A stretch of 64,000 bases of DNA from JBCBRD01 sp039819785 (GTDB taxonomy: Bacteria > Pseudomonadota > Alphaproteobacteria > Rhizobiales > Hyphomicrobiaceae), in contig JBCBRH010000011.1 of assembly GCA_039819785.1 (NCBI GenBank), positions 1 through 64,000 on the forward strand. Reading direction: 5' to 3'. Numbering within the stretch: position 1 is the stretch's first letter; each line of letters begins with the position of its first letter. A model generated the notes under the pieces. The model did not search any database, was not told the origin of the DNA, and worked only from the letters and a program-made list of their open reading frames with translations. The position numbers were made by a program, and so were the translations under genes. Shown here piece after piece: positions 1-8,538 of the stretch.

Positions 1-174
1 AGCTTTTGCTCGGCATGGTTCCGCCGTTATCGGGCCGTTTCAATAGTTGCAAATGACAACTATGCTGAGGGTGCAGTCGCTGCGTAAGCGGTGCCTAATC
101 CCTACCTTAAGCCCTTGCCCCTAGCCGGGTAAGGCGCGGTTCGGGGGGCACCGGGCAACAGAAGCCCTCCACCA
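1..174 (+). ncRNA. ssrA: tmRNA (ssrA), tag-encoding segment, cut by the window edge
   Basis: Positions 49-87 read GCA AAT GAC AAC TAT GCT GAG GGT GCA GTC GCT GCG TAA, which gives the degradation tag ANDNYAEGAVAA, and the six bases before the resume codon (ATAGTT) resemble those of known tmRNAs. After the tag the sequence folds well: CGGTGCC (89-95) pairs with GGCACCG (147-153), CCTTGCCC (113-120) pairs with GGGTAAGG (127-134), and GGGC-AACAGAA-GCCC forms a hairpin (153-167) followed by TCCACCA. tmRNA rescues stalled ribosomes and tags the nascent protein for ClpXP. Alphaproteobacteria usually carry a circularly permuted, two-piece tmRNA. I cannot set the 5' end, which may lie before the window, nor decide where the acceptor piece sits, so both ends are approximate. 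Confidence 0.85.
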
Positions 175-403
175 GTTCACAGTCATGCATCGAGGAACCA
201 GGCTGCCAACACACGGCTTAGGCTAACCAGGTCTCCGCTCTGGCATTGGACAAACGTCACCAGCCTGTCGATTGGTGCGCGTTATCAACGTCGGCTGAAC
301 GGAAATGCAAAGAAACCTATGAGCGGCTTGAGTTAAATGGCGTAATGCCCCAAATTCAAAAAACGAAGCTTCACCTTAACGACGGTCGGGTAAGACGGGA
401 CGC

Positions 404-1048
404 ATGACAACCCAATCCAAGATCGACTACGAGAGCCTTACACAAGAGGCGATGCGCGGCGTTGTTCGCTCAGTTCTGGAACAGATCGTCACTGACGGTC
501 TCCCCGGCGATCATCATTTCTACATCTCATTTGACACGACCGCCGAAGGTGTCTCCGTTTCAAAACGGCTGAAGGCAAAATACCCTCAAGAAATGACGGT
601 CGTTCTGCAGCATCGGTTTTGGGATCTTTCCGTCCTGAAAGACCGCTTCGAAGTGAAGCTGACATTCGATGGCATTCCTGAGCGGCTCGTCGTTCCCTAT
701 AAGTCCATCAAAGTCTTTTTCGACCCCTCCGTGCGCTACGGGCTCCAGTTCGAAGAAGCTGGCTTCACAGCCGAAGCAATCGACCAGTCACTAGCTGGCC
801 ATGACGCCGTCGAAGCCGATCAGGACATCGAAACAACCGGATCGGTCGAAACGCTGCGTCCAGCGGTGCGCCTGGACGATGGAGCGACCTCGGGCGAGCT
901 GTCCGAGATTTCAGACGAGGACGTTGCAGCCGTTCAGTCCGAGGATAACGAGCCCGAACCCGCCCTTGCCGACGCCGACGATGCAGATGGTGAAGACGCA
1001 GCGGCAGGGGCAGAAATCGTGAGCCTCGACGCATTCCGGAAGAAATAA
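404..1048 (+). CDS. sspB: SspB, ClpXP adaptor protein (alphaproteobacterial type)
   Basis: The 214-residue product has the SspB fold region over about residues 8-120 (segments YISFDTTAEGVSVSKRLK, VVLQHRFWDLSV, PYKSIKVFFDPSVRYGLQF), then a long acidic linker, and ends in EIVSLDAFRKK, a short C-terminal motif of the kind that docks on the ClpX N-domain. Known role of the family: it binds ssrA-tagged proteins and delivers them to ClpXP in the cytoplasm. It starts about 230 bases downstream of the tmRNA tag segment on the same strand, so the tag and its adaptor are neighbours. The ATG at 404 has only a weak upstream GGGA, but the conserved N-terminus begins here. The acidic linker is typical of the alpha-type protein and no key element is missing. 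Confidence 0.93.
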   Translation: MTTQSKIDYESLTQEAMRGVVRSVLEQIVTDGLPGDHHFYISFDTTAEGVSVSKRLKAKYPQEMTVVLQHRFWDLSVLKDRFEVKLTFDGIPERLVVPYKSIKVFFDPSVRYGLQFEEAGFTAEAIDQSLAGHDAVEADQDIETTGSVETLRPAVRLDDGATSGELSEISDEDVAAVQSEDNEPEPALADADDADGEDAAAGAEIVSLDAFRKK

Positions 1049-1174
1049 GAGACCGCCAACCATTTCTCCTTGGCGTGCACGTTCATGCCAAACCGGAGGC
1101 CATGAACCAGCACGGTCACACGCCAGCCAAAAGCGGCTCAGACACCGACGTTACGGCCTCGCAATGCACCCAAG

Positions 1175-1465
1175 CTAAACCCGCTCGATATCAATTGGCG
1201 TCCGCCCGGGGTGAAACCTAGCGCCCTTCAGTGCACCTTCCCCGCGATCGTCTCCGCGACCTGCTCCCGCGGCCTTGCCGAACTGAAGTTGCAAAATCCC
1301 GTCATCCAGCACGGCGCATTCAGCGCTGATTACGAATGGATCGGTGACTTCGAGATTGGCGCGCGCGATGCAGACCTTCTCTGTCGTCATGGGATGAACG
1401 CTCACACTTGCTTCGCCGTCCGGCAATGTGAGCATGAGGATGAGAACGATCATTTTTGGTTCCAT
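1175..1465 (-). CDS. small hypothetical protein
   Basis: A 96-residue reading frame with a hydrophobic N-terminus (MIVLILMLTLP) and a compact centre containing two cysteines (EKVCIARANLEV and ISAECAVLDDG). This pattern, a short hydrophobic start then a small domain with a Cys pair, resembles small exported proteins common in Rhizobiales, but I cannot name a family. The last 30 residues are Gly/Arg/Asp rich and look less protein-like, so the gene could be read wrongly at the 3' end. The start could also be the Met at codon 5. It stands alone between sspB and fumC, on the opposite strand to both. Moderate to low confidence. Confidence 0.42.
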   Translation of the reverse strand: MEPKMIVLILMLTLPDGEASVSVHPMTTEKVCIARANLEVTDPFVISAECAVLDDGILQLQFGKAAGAGRGDDRGEGALKGARFHPGRTPIDIERV

Positions 1466-1838
1466 CTGTGGACGCTCCTAAGAGTGCTTTCAATAACGTC
1501 AACGCAACCAACGCGAGCCAACGCAGCTTGAACACCACCCCTAAATCTGATCCCTACGCCTCAATCGATAACGTGCGAATCAGTCGTCGCCACACCCTGA
1601 CCTCGCGCCTCAAAAGCGGCCAAAATCAGAACCTTATGCGGTTCTTCCATGTCGTGAGACAGGCTTCGCCCGGCAATCCGCGTATGCTCAATTTCGGACA
1701 AAGCGTGAAATTTTCTCAGCAGGCGATCCCATGAACAGCAAAGCGACTTCCGTCGGGCTGGGATGGACCCTGCCGTCATGCTAGCTGACACGAGACAGCT
1801 ACAGCTCCAGACCACGCGCGAAAATAAGGATCCACCCC
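1466..1838. other. intergenic region upstream of fumC
   Basis: About 370 bases with no convincing gene. Short frames exist on both strands but none has a recognisable protein or a good ribosome binding site. The fumC ribosome binding site AAGGAT lies just before 1839. No hairpin with a T-run and no convincing promoter were recognised. Confidence 0.5.
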
Positions 1839-3227
1839 ATGACTGCGACCCGCACCGAAACCGACACCTTCGGCCCCATCCAAGTGGCAGCTGACCGGTA
1901 TTGGGGCGCACAGGCGCAGCGATCCCTTGGGAACTTCAAAATCGGCTGGGAAACACAGCCAGCACCCATTGTCCGCGCCCTTGGCATCGTCAAACGCGCA
2001 GCAGCCGAAACAAACATGGCGCTTGGCAAAATGGATGCCGAGCTTGGCAAAGTGATTGTTGCAGCGGCTCAAGAGGTGATCGAAGGAAAGCTCAATGATC
2101 ACTTCCCGCTCGTTGTGTGGCAGACGGGCTCAGGCACGCAGTCGAACATGAACGCAAACGAAGTGATCTCAAACCGCGCAATCGAAATGCTCGGCGGCGA
2201 GATGGGCTCCAAAAAACCCGTCCATCCCAACGACCATTGCAACATGTCGCAATCCTCAAACGACACGTTCCCAACAGCCATGCACATCGCCTGCGTTGAG
2301 GAAGTGCACCACCGCCTGCTTCCAGCACTGCAGAAACTCCGCAACGCGCTGAACGACAAGGCTGAAGCCTGGAAAGACATCATCAAGATCGGGCGCACAC
2401 ACACCCAGGACGCAACTCCGCTCACTCTCGGTCAGGAGTTTTCCGGCTACACCCAGCAACTCGATAACGGTATCGAGCGTATTGAGATGACCTTGCCCAA
2501 ATTGATGGAATTGGCCCAGGGCGGAACAGCAGTTGGCACAGGACTATCATCCCCCATAGGCTTTGATGAAAAAGTTGCCGAGGCGATCGCCAACATCACA
2601 GCCCTTCCGTTCAAGACTGCACCAAACAAGTTTGAAGCGCTGGCCGCCCATGACGCGATGCTCATGACACACGGTGCCATCACGACGGTGGCGATGAGCT
2701 CCTTCAAGATCGCCAACGATATTCGGTTCCTCGGCTCCGGGCCCCGCTCTGGCCTTGGCGAACTGGCCTTGCCGGAAAACGAACCCGGCTCGTCCATCAT
2801 GCCGGGCAAAGTGAACCCGACGCAGTGCGAAGCCCTGACCCAGGTTTGCGCGCATATCCACGGCAACAACGCCGGCCTGACGTTCGCAGGCAGCCAGGGC
2901 CACTTCGAACTCAACGTCTACAATCCGATGATGGGTTACAACTTCCTGCAGTCCGTTCGGCTGCTTGCAGATGCGGCCGTTTCATTCACGGACAACTGCG
3001 TGGTCGGGATCGAACCGCGTTTGGAAAACATCGAGGCCGGCCTCAAGAACTCGCTCATGCTCGTGACGCCACTGAAGGAAAAGTACGGCTACGACCGGGC
3101 CGCGACAATCGCAAAAACAGCCCACAAGAACGGCACGACATTACGCGAGGAAGCCATCGCCGATGGAATTCCAGCTGAGGACTTTGACGCCATTGTCGTG
3201 CCATCCAAGATGATCGGCCCATCATAA
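1839..3227 (+). CDS. fumC: fumarate hydratase, class II (fumarase C)
   Basis: The 462-residue protein is full length for class II fumarase, the iron-independent enzyme that interconverts fumarate and L-malate in the citric acid cycle. It carries the superfamily signature GSSIMPGKVNPTQCE at about residue 317, the substrate-binding stretch SGTQSNMNANEV near 97, and SQSSNDTFPTAMHIA near 138. The conserved TxGRTHTQDATP segment appears as IGRTHTQDATP near 184. The start at 1839 is preceded by AAGGAT. The gene is followed by a small gene pair on the same strand rather than by other cycle genes; citrate synthase lies about 7 kb further on. The stop codon lies inside a 14-base tandem near-repeat (3213-3240). 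Confidence 0.97.
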   Translation: MTATRTETDTFGPIQVAADRYWGAQAQRSLGNFKIGWETQPAPIVRALGIVKRAAAETNMALGKMDAELGKVIVAAAQEVIEGKLNDHFPLVVWQTGSGTQSNMNANEVISNRAIEMLGGEMGSKKPVHPNDHCNMSQSSNDTFPTAMHIACVEEVHHRLLPALQKLRNALNDKAEAWKDIIKIGRTHTQDATPLTLGQEFSGYTQQLDNGIERIEMTLPKLMELAQGGTAVGTGLSSPIGFDEKVAEAIANITALPFKTAPNKFEALAAHDAMLMTHGAITTVAMSSFKIANDIRFLGSGPRSGLGELALPENEPGSSIMPGKVNPTQCEALTQVCAHIHGNNAGLTFAGSQGHFELNVYNPMMGYNFLQSVRLLADAAVSFTDNCVVGIEPRLENIEAGLKNSLMLVTPLKEKYGYDRAATIAKTAHKNGTTLREEAIADGIPAEDFDAIVVPSKMIGPS

Positions 3228-3240
3228 TCGGCCCGTCATA
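3213..3240. repeat. 14-base tandem near-duplication across the fumC stop
   Basis: ATCGGCCCATCATA (3213-3226) is followed directly by ATCGGCCCGTCATA (3227-3240), 13 of 14 bases identical. The fumC stop TAA (3225-3227) sits at the join. It looks like a local slippage duplication. Confidence 0.8.
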
Positions 3241-3369
3241 AGCGTATCGCAAGAAGTCTGGAGAGGTGGTCGTCCCACCCGACCTGCGACCAGGAGCGCT
3301 TTGATCAGAAAAGCAACCAGCGCTAATCTTACGGAGCAGTCTGTTCGAGCGATTGGGACGCAAATCTAC

Positions 3370-3594
3370 ATGACCGCTGAGATTATCAATCTGCGCCAGG
3401 TCCGCAAACGTTGCGAACGTGTCGAGGATGAAAGGCGCGCGTCTGAAAACCGTGCCCAATATGGCTTGACGAAAAAGCAGCGTGAAGAAGCCAGGGCCCA
3501 GCGTGAACTGGCGAAAAAACGCCTCGATCAGCTCCAGCGCGGTGAAGCGATAGACGAGACAACGGACGATCTCGACCCGGGCAATGTGTCGTGA
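3370..3594 (+). CDS. DUF4169 family small protein
   Basis: From the ATG at 3370 the product is 74 residues beginning MTAEIINLRQVRKRCERVED, the characteristic opening of DUF4169 proteins, followed by a strongly charged helix (NRAQYGLTKKQREEARAQREL) and an acidic tail. An upstream TTG at 3301 in the same frame would add 23 residues that do not look conserved, so I chose the ATG. The function of the family is unknown. It overlaps the next gene by the four bases GTGA, which suggests translational coupling. The pair of DUF4169 and a ribbon-helix-helix protein next to fumC is, to my knowledge, a recurring alphaproteobacterial arrangement. Confidence 0.8.
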   Translation: MTAEIINLRQVRKRCERVEDERRASENRAQYGLTKKQREEARAQRELAKKRLDQLQRGEAIDETTDDLDPGNVS

Positions 3595-3842
3595 AGAGCG
3601 AGGCAAACGAAGGCCCAAAAAAGCGTTCGTTTACGATCAGGGGCCATCGCACTTCGGTTTCCCTCGAAGATGAGTTTTGGCAATGCCTGAAAGAACTGGC
3701 GGAGCGTGAGGGCACATCAACCGCCGCTTTGATCACTAAAATCGATGCACAACGAAGCCAAGTCGGCCTATCCAGCGCGGTGCGAACGCACATTCTGCGT
3801 GAGTTGCGGCGGCCGGTGTCTGACAAAATCGACAACGGTTGA
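3591..3842 (+). CDS. ribbon-helix-helix domain protein
   Basis: The 83-residue product contains RSFTIRGHRTSVSLEDEFWQ followed by LKELAEREGTSTAALITKID, a beta strand then two helices as in ribbon-helix-helix DNA-binding proteins (RHH_4 type). The start is a GTG at 3591 overlapping the TGA of the DUF4169 gene, so the two are very likely co-translated. A role in transcriptional regulation is an inference from the fold; the target is unknown. It does not look like a standard antitoxin because its partner shows no toxin features. Confidence 0.8.
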   Translation: MKSEANEGPKKRSFTIRGHRTSVSLEDEFWQCLKELAEREGTSTAALITKIDAQRSQVGLSSAVRTHILRELRRPVSDKIDNG

Positions 3843-3977
3843 CGTGGCGAAGTGGAACTTCGACGACCAGCAACCCACACGTCATGAGCCTGCCCATCGG
3901 GGGCCTGAGCTCCTCAGGCAACACGCTGATCTTTGACTCATCAGCCGCCAGGCCCACGTCAAATCCTCAGCTGAACG

Positions 3978-6900
3978 CTACCATTGCGATGGCCCGTCCA
4001 TGGCAGGCGGTTGCCACTGGTTTTGCTCCCGAATGGCACGCCGCCGGATGGCATCCTCCCTGGCACGCCGGGCAGCTTCCTCCCGAGCCGCCTCACGTGC
4101 AAGTGCAGCCTCTTCCTCGCGCTGACGTTCCAACTCTGCCGCACGCAGACGAGCCTCCTCAGCCCGCGCTTCATCTTCTGCACGCAGTTCCTCCAGCCGC
4201 AACGCGATCCGTTCAAGCCGTTGCACACCCAGTTCACGCTCAAGTGCGCCGGAGGAAATCTGCGGTTCGATGGAGCCCAGCGACGTCAACGGGCCGACAA
4301 ACACCACATCGACCACAGGCCAGTCTGGCTTGCCTTCGAAGCGGGAGGCCGCAACCACCTTCCACGCACTGTCGATGCTAAAACTCATCAGATCCATTGT
4401 CGTGATGCCGCGCACTGTCCCGCCATCAGCCCTGATGGCCATTTCGGCGAAACGAACCGCACCGTCACGAATTCGAAACGGAACCTTGGTCGACCCCAAT
4501 GACAGTTGCCCCGCGCCCAAAGCCTCTGACACGGCCGGACCGGCTTCGCCTTCTATGCTTTCATCAGGCGGACGCGACAACAGCGCTTCTGCCGCATCAG
4601 CGACTTGCCCAGGTGCCAGCCCGTTCAACGTGACCTTTTGCAGAGACACCGTCCCTTGCCCATTCAAAGCCAGCATCAAGGCCCGCGGTGTCAGACCACG
4701 ACCTGAAAACTTTGCATCAAGAACCGCACCGCCCGTTCCTGCCGCCTTTGTTTTCGCTCGACCCAAAATCCGTTCCAGCCGGCCATCGCTCAGCCGCAAC
4801 GTCCCATCCAGTTTCGCACCTGCGCCGCCTTTAGGCCCGGCAAACGTGAGATTGGCCACCACTGCGCCAGCCGCACTCTTCGTCGACGCAATTTTCGCCT
4901 TCACGGCACCAGCACCGTCGAAGTCAAACGTCAGCTGTGCATCGCGGGCGTAAAGCCCGTCATCAAACGCGAAGCGATCGGCACGCACCTCCACGGACCC
5001 CACAATGGAACGGAGGAGGCCGAGATCGAAAAACGCATCGGAGTAAAGTTCCGCCAGATCTGGCGAGGTATAGGGTGCAGCGTCGTTGGCCCGCCCGAGG
5101 ACACTTGGCCCGAATGCGATACGCGGCGCGGGGGCGACCACCGGTGCCTCTCCCAACACGCCGTCAAGGATATCGGCCAACGCCAAACGCTGAGTCGATA
5201 GGCGACCTGTGATGCTAAGCATTTGGTCCTTTGAGCGGCTGCTTCGATCACCCGACGTTGCAGCAGGATCAAGAGCTGCAAGTTCGATCTCGCCTCGTAA
5301 TGGAATACCGCTAAGCCGCAGATCGTCCGAAGAGATCTTGACGGACTGAGCCGCAGCCTCTCCCCCCGAAGCAGGCTGCCCACCTGAAACAGACTGGCCG
5401 CTCAAAGTGAACCGCCCCGTCACATCCGCAGCGCCCGCCGACGACCCGACTTCTGCCCCTGCAAGCGCCAAAAGGTGAGACGCCTTTGCTGTCTTGACCT
5501 CCCCTTTGCCCTCCGCAAGCTGCAGACCTTGATCAGAATAACGCCCGCGCCCAGACCACGTCAGATCGAGCTGATCACCGCGCACATCGCCGACCCAGGA
5601 TATCTCGTCATCGGGTGTCCCGCGAAATTGAACAACCACCGTACCGGGCATCGAAGCTTCGGAAATGGTCGCGATATTTTTCGCGGAAGCTGACGCGTCT
5701 TCGTGCGAACCAACCGCATCCATCTTGGCCAGGATCAGGCCCATAGTCCGCAGCGTATGGTCGCTCGCCAGATTGAGATGCAGCAACACCGGTGCGGACC
5801 GCCAGCTTTCCAGTCCGCCATCGATTTGAAATTGTCCGGCGGCATGTCGCCCCTGGATGTCACCGTCGACGGTTCCAGAAATCCCACCAGCCAGTCGCGC
5901 GCCGACATCAAGTGTGCCCGCGAGTCGGTAGGGTGCGAGACCTGACAACGCACGCACCAACCCAGCCTGCCCATCCTCCGAAATCAAACCTTGATCTGCC
6001 AGAAGGCGTGGCACACCCTTACTGTCTGAACCGGAAGCAGACGCATTCGCAGACGACGCCACAGTGAAACGCACGCGCCCCTTGGGCTTCCCAGCCTCGG
6101 CTCGCACAGTTCCGGCCGCTTGCAGCGTCATGCCGTCTTCGGTTTGAAACCCAAGTTTTTCGATACCGATTTGACCGTCCCGAACCGTGATCTTTCCATC
6201 AAAATCCGTAAGCGTGCTGGGCCCATTGATCAAACGACCAGCCCGAAGCGAAATCTCGACATCATGGGGCAAAACAGCAAGGCCGGAAGGTCCCTCAGAC
6301 ACCGCCGCAGTCGCAACCGAGACCTGTTCAGGGTCCGGGGAACCAGGCGTAGCAACAGCGCCAGCAGCACCTTCGCCACCCGGCACGACGACGGAGCCTG
6401 AAGACTGGAGAGATGCATCACTGCTCGAACCTTCGACCGATGCTGGCCCACCCTTTTTAGCACCATCCTTATGAAGGCTCATCAGGTCGGCAATCCGCAG
6501 CTGATCAATCCCGACCCAGCGGGTATCCAGCTGATAGCCTTCAAGCTGCAAGGCGAGCTTGGAAACCGGCTTTTCCTGCCAGTGGACCCGCCCGCGAACC
6601 GGCATTCTGGAAAATTCAGCCGTCCCATTTTCCAATGCAACCACATCGGTTCCAACCGCCAATCGCCCTGAGAGCGAGAACGGCCCATCGCTGACCTGCT
6701 CCAACCGGCCATAGTCCGGAACGGCCCATCGGACAACACGAACGAGGCTGGGCCCGCCGACAAACACATTGCCATCGAACGCGGCTCCATCTGCGTCAGG
6801 AATCAACTCGCCGGAAAAATCAAAACGGGTTCCGCCGGGCAGGCTGGCCGTCAAAGAACGCATTTGAAGCGGACCACCAACGCCCGACAGCACCATCTTG

Positions 6901-8063
6901 ATGTTCGAAACGGCATCCCCGCCCAGATTGACCTGATCAATATCCAATCGGGCCTGTAGGTCGGCCGAGTCGGGAAGCACCTCGATCAATCGCGCAAACA
7001 GGTTCCGGGCCGTCCTGAGCGGCATCACTTTTGCGGTTTTGGGGTCGGGCACGACGACAGCGTCGGCGCCGGCATCTGCGGTCTCGCCAGCACCAAAAGG
7101 TGCCGACAAGCGGTCAAGATCAAGCCACCGTGAGGACAAATCCACCTGCACCCGGTGACGCTCACCCCAGGTGGCCCCAGCTTCACCGGTCACGATTTGC
7201 GGCTGGCCGACGTTCTCAAAGGAAGCCACCAGGTTGACCAGCTTGGCGGAGGCAGACGTCGCCTCGACATCGGCGCGCAGATCAATCTCAGGAGCGTCTT
7301 GGCCAGATGCCAGTTTCACATTCGATGTGATCGCACCTTTGAAATTCGGCCGATCGAACAGACCAGCCAAGTCGCCCTCCAGGGCGTGACGCGATCCGCC
7401 GTTCGGTTTTTGAACCACGGCTTTGAGTTTCGTGGTGCCCTCGTCCGTCACATCGCCGGTCTGCAAACGCACTTCGCGCAGGCGTTTGTCAAATTGCGCG
7501 AAGCCGCGAAACGAAAACGGCCCACGCAAGCCCTGCGCCGAAAGCGATCCTTCGATTGCCGTGACACGCGCCAAAGTGCCGACCCCAGCGGCATCATAGG
7601 CAATCTCGCCGTCGGTAATCATGACGTCGTTCAGCGCAACATCGTTCGGGACAAACGGAAGACGACCTGGCCGGACAGCCAATTCAGTCCAGTTGGGTGC
7701 ACCGGTACGATCGACCGCGAGCCGCACAACGGGGCGCTCCAATTCGATCTGACGAGCTTCGAACGCACCTTTCAGAAGCGGCGATACCGATAGCCACATC
7801 GTAAAGCTGTCAGCCTGAAACAAAGGGGCGCCGGTAACGCCGCTCGTGTCGGCAATCCGCAGCTTTTCAAACCGAACGTATGGCGTCGGCAGGAGCCGCA
7901 CATTCACCGCACCACCAACCCTGACATCACGGCCGAAAACGCGTGATGCTTCCTCTTCGAAGACACCCCTGTAGCCATTCCAGTCAATGAAGTGCGGCAC
8001 GGCGAAGAGAGCAGCTAAAACGCTGATGAGCAGCCCACCGAGCCACATCAAGAACGTATTCAA
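3978..8063 (-). CDS. AsmA family protein, very large
   Basis: The product is 1361 residues. It opens with an inner membrane anchor (MNTFLMWLGGLLISVLAALFAVPHFIDW, roughly residues 3-25), then the AsmA N-terminal region (SRVFGRDVRVGGAVNVRLLP, with LEKLRIAD-like strands), a long central beta-rich repeat region, and an AsmA_2-like C-terminal region (LMLALNGQGTVSLQKVTLNG and GTVRGITTMDLMSFSID). AsmA-family proteins span the envelope and are linked to lipid transport to the outer membrane. The last about 90 residues form a highly charged Glu/Arg/Ala helix, probably a coiled coil, ending in Pro/Gln/Trp. It is monocistronic and divergent from the ClC gene. Confident about the family, not about the cargo. 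Confidence 0.9.
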   Translation of the reverse strand: MNTFLMWLGGLLISVLAALFAVPHFIDWNGYRGVFEEEASRVFGRDVRVGGAVNVRLLPTPYVRFEKLRIADTSGVTGAPLFQADSFTMWLSVSPLLKGAFEARQIELERPVVRLAVDRTGAPNWTELAVRPGRLPFVPNDVALNDVMITDGEIAYDAAGVGTLARVTAIEGSLSAQGLRGPFSFRGFAQFDKRLREVRLQTGDVTDEGTTKLKAVVQKPNGGSRHALEGDLAGLFDRPNFKGAITSNVKLASGQDAPEIDLRADVEATSASAKLVNLVASFENVGQPQIVTGEAGATWGERHRVQVDLSSRWLDLDRLSAPFGAGETADAGADAVVVPDPKTAKVMPLRTARNLFARLIEVLPDSADLQARLDIDQVNLGGDAVSNIKMVLSGVGGPLQMRSLTASLPGGTRFDFSGELIPDADGAAFDGNVFVGGPSLVRVVRWAVPDYGRLEQVSDGPFSLSGRLAVGTDVVALENGTAEFSRMPVRGRVHWQEKPVSKLALQLEGYQLDTRWVGIDQLRIADLMSLHKDGAKKGGPASVEGSSSDASLQSSGSVVVPGGEGAAGAVATPGSPDPEQVSVATAAVSEGPSGLAVLPHDVEISLRAGRLINGPSTLTDFDGKITVRDGQIGIEKLGFQTEDGMTLQAAGTVRAEAGKPKGRVRFTVASSANASASGSDSKGVPRLLADQGLISEDGQAGLVRALSGLAPYRLAGTLDVGARLAGGISGTVDGDIQGRHAAGQFQIDGGLESWRSAPVLLHLNLASDHTLRTMGLILAKMDAVGSHEDASASAKNIATISEASMPGTVVVQFRGTPDDEISWVGDVRGDQLDLTWSGRGRYSDQGLQLAEGKGEVKTAKASHLLALAGAEVGSSAGAADVTGRFTLSGQSVSGGQPASGGEAAAQSVKISSDDLRLSGIPLRGEIELAALDPAATSGDRSSRSKDQMLSITGRLSTQRLALADILDGVLGEAPVVAPAPRIAFGPSVLGRANDAAPYTSPDLAELYSDAFFDLGLLRSIVGSVEVRADRFAFDDGLYARDAQLTFDFDGAGAVKAKIASTKSAAGAVVANLTFAGPKGGAGAKLDGTLRLSDGRLERILGRAKTKAAGTGGAVLDAKFSGRGLTPRALMLALNGQGTVSLQKVTLNGLAPGQVADAAEALLSRPPDESIEGEAGPAVSEALGAGQLSLGSTKVPFRIRDGAVRFAEMAIRADGGTVRGITTMDLMSFSIDSAWKVVAASRFEGKPDWPVVDVVFVGPLTSLGSIEPQISSGALERELGVQRLERIALRLEELRAEDEARAEEARLRAAELERQREEEAALAREAAREEAARRAREDAIRRRAIREQNQWQPPAMDGPSQW

Positions 8064-8538
8064 TTCAGCCTCCGTCCACGTCTATCGTGGCGTTCTCAAG
8101 AGACTGCGCTCAGCCGCTGGACGGCACGCTGAAGCCTCAGAGTTATTCCAATGCAAAAGTTCCGCCCGGACCGAGGCCCGCTTGCTCTAAGTGTTGCCAT
8201 ACCATGTTCGCATCGCAACATCGCAATTTTTCATAGCGCAACATACGCACAATATTGCCGCTGCTGTGCATCGAGAGCCTCGGACTGCGATCACCTCCAA
8301 CACAACCTGCAGTTTTCCGCCAATTCGCAAGGTCAAATCGGGGCTCGGATCACTTTGGACGCATGTTCATGCCGATAAGCGATGGTAATTCAATTGAACC
8401 CGGTGTTGCATGGAGCGAGGACACCGGCCGAAGTCCCAACAGGCGCAACGCTGGATGTCTGTCCCACAGCAACCGGACCACATTCACCCAAACCCAAAGC
8501 GGCATCTTTGTCCCGGATCATCGTTACAATCAGGCCAG
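8064..8538. other. divergent intergenic region between asmA-like and clc genes
   Basis: About 475 bases between two genes that start in opposite directions. The AT-rich pocket at about 8205-8260 is the likeliest place for promoters. An open frame extends the clc gene upstream to 8410, but that part has no protein-like conservation. No RNA gene or clear operator was recognised. Confidence 0.5.

Noticed and set aside
8410..8538. N-terminal extension of the ClC frame
   Set aside because: Gln/Pro/His-rich, without conservation, and the ATG at 8539 starts a normal polar tail.
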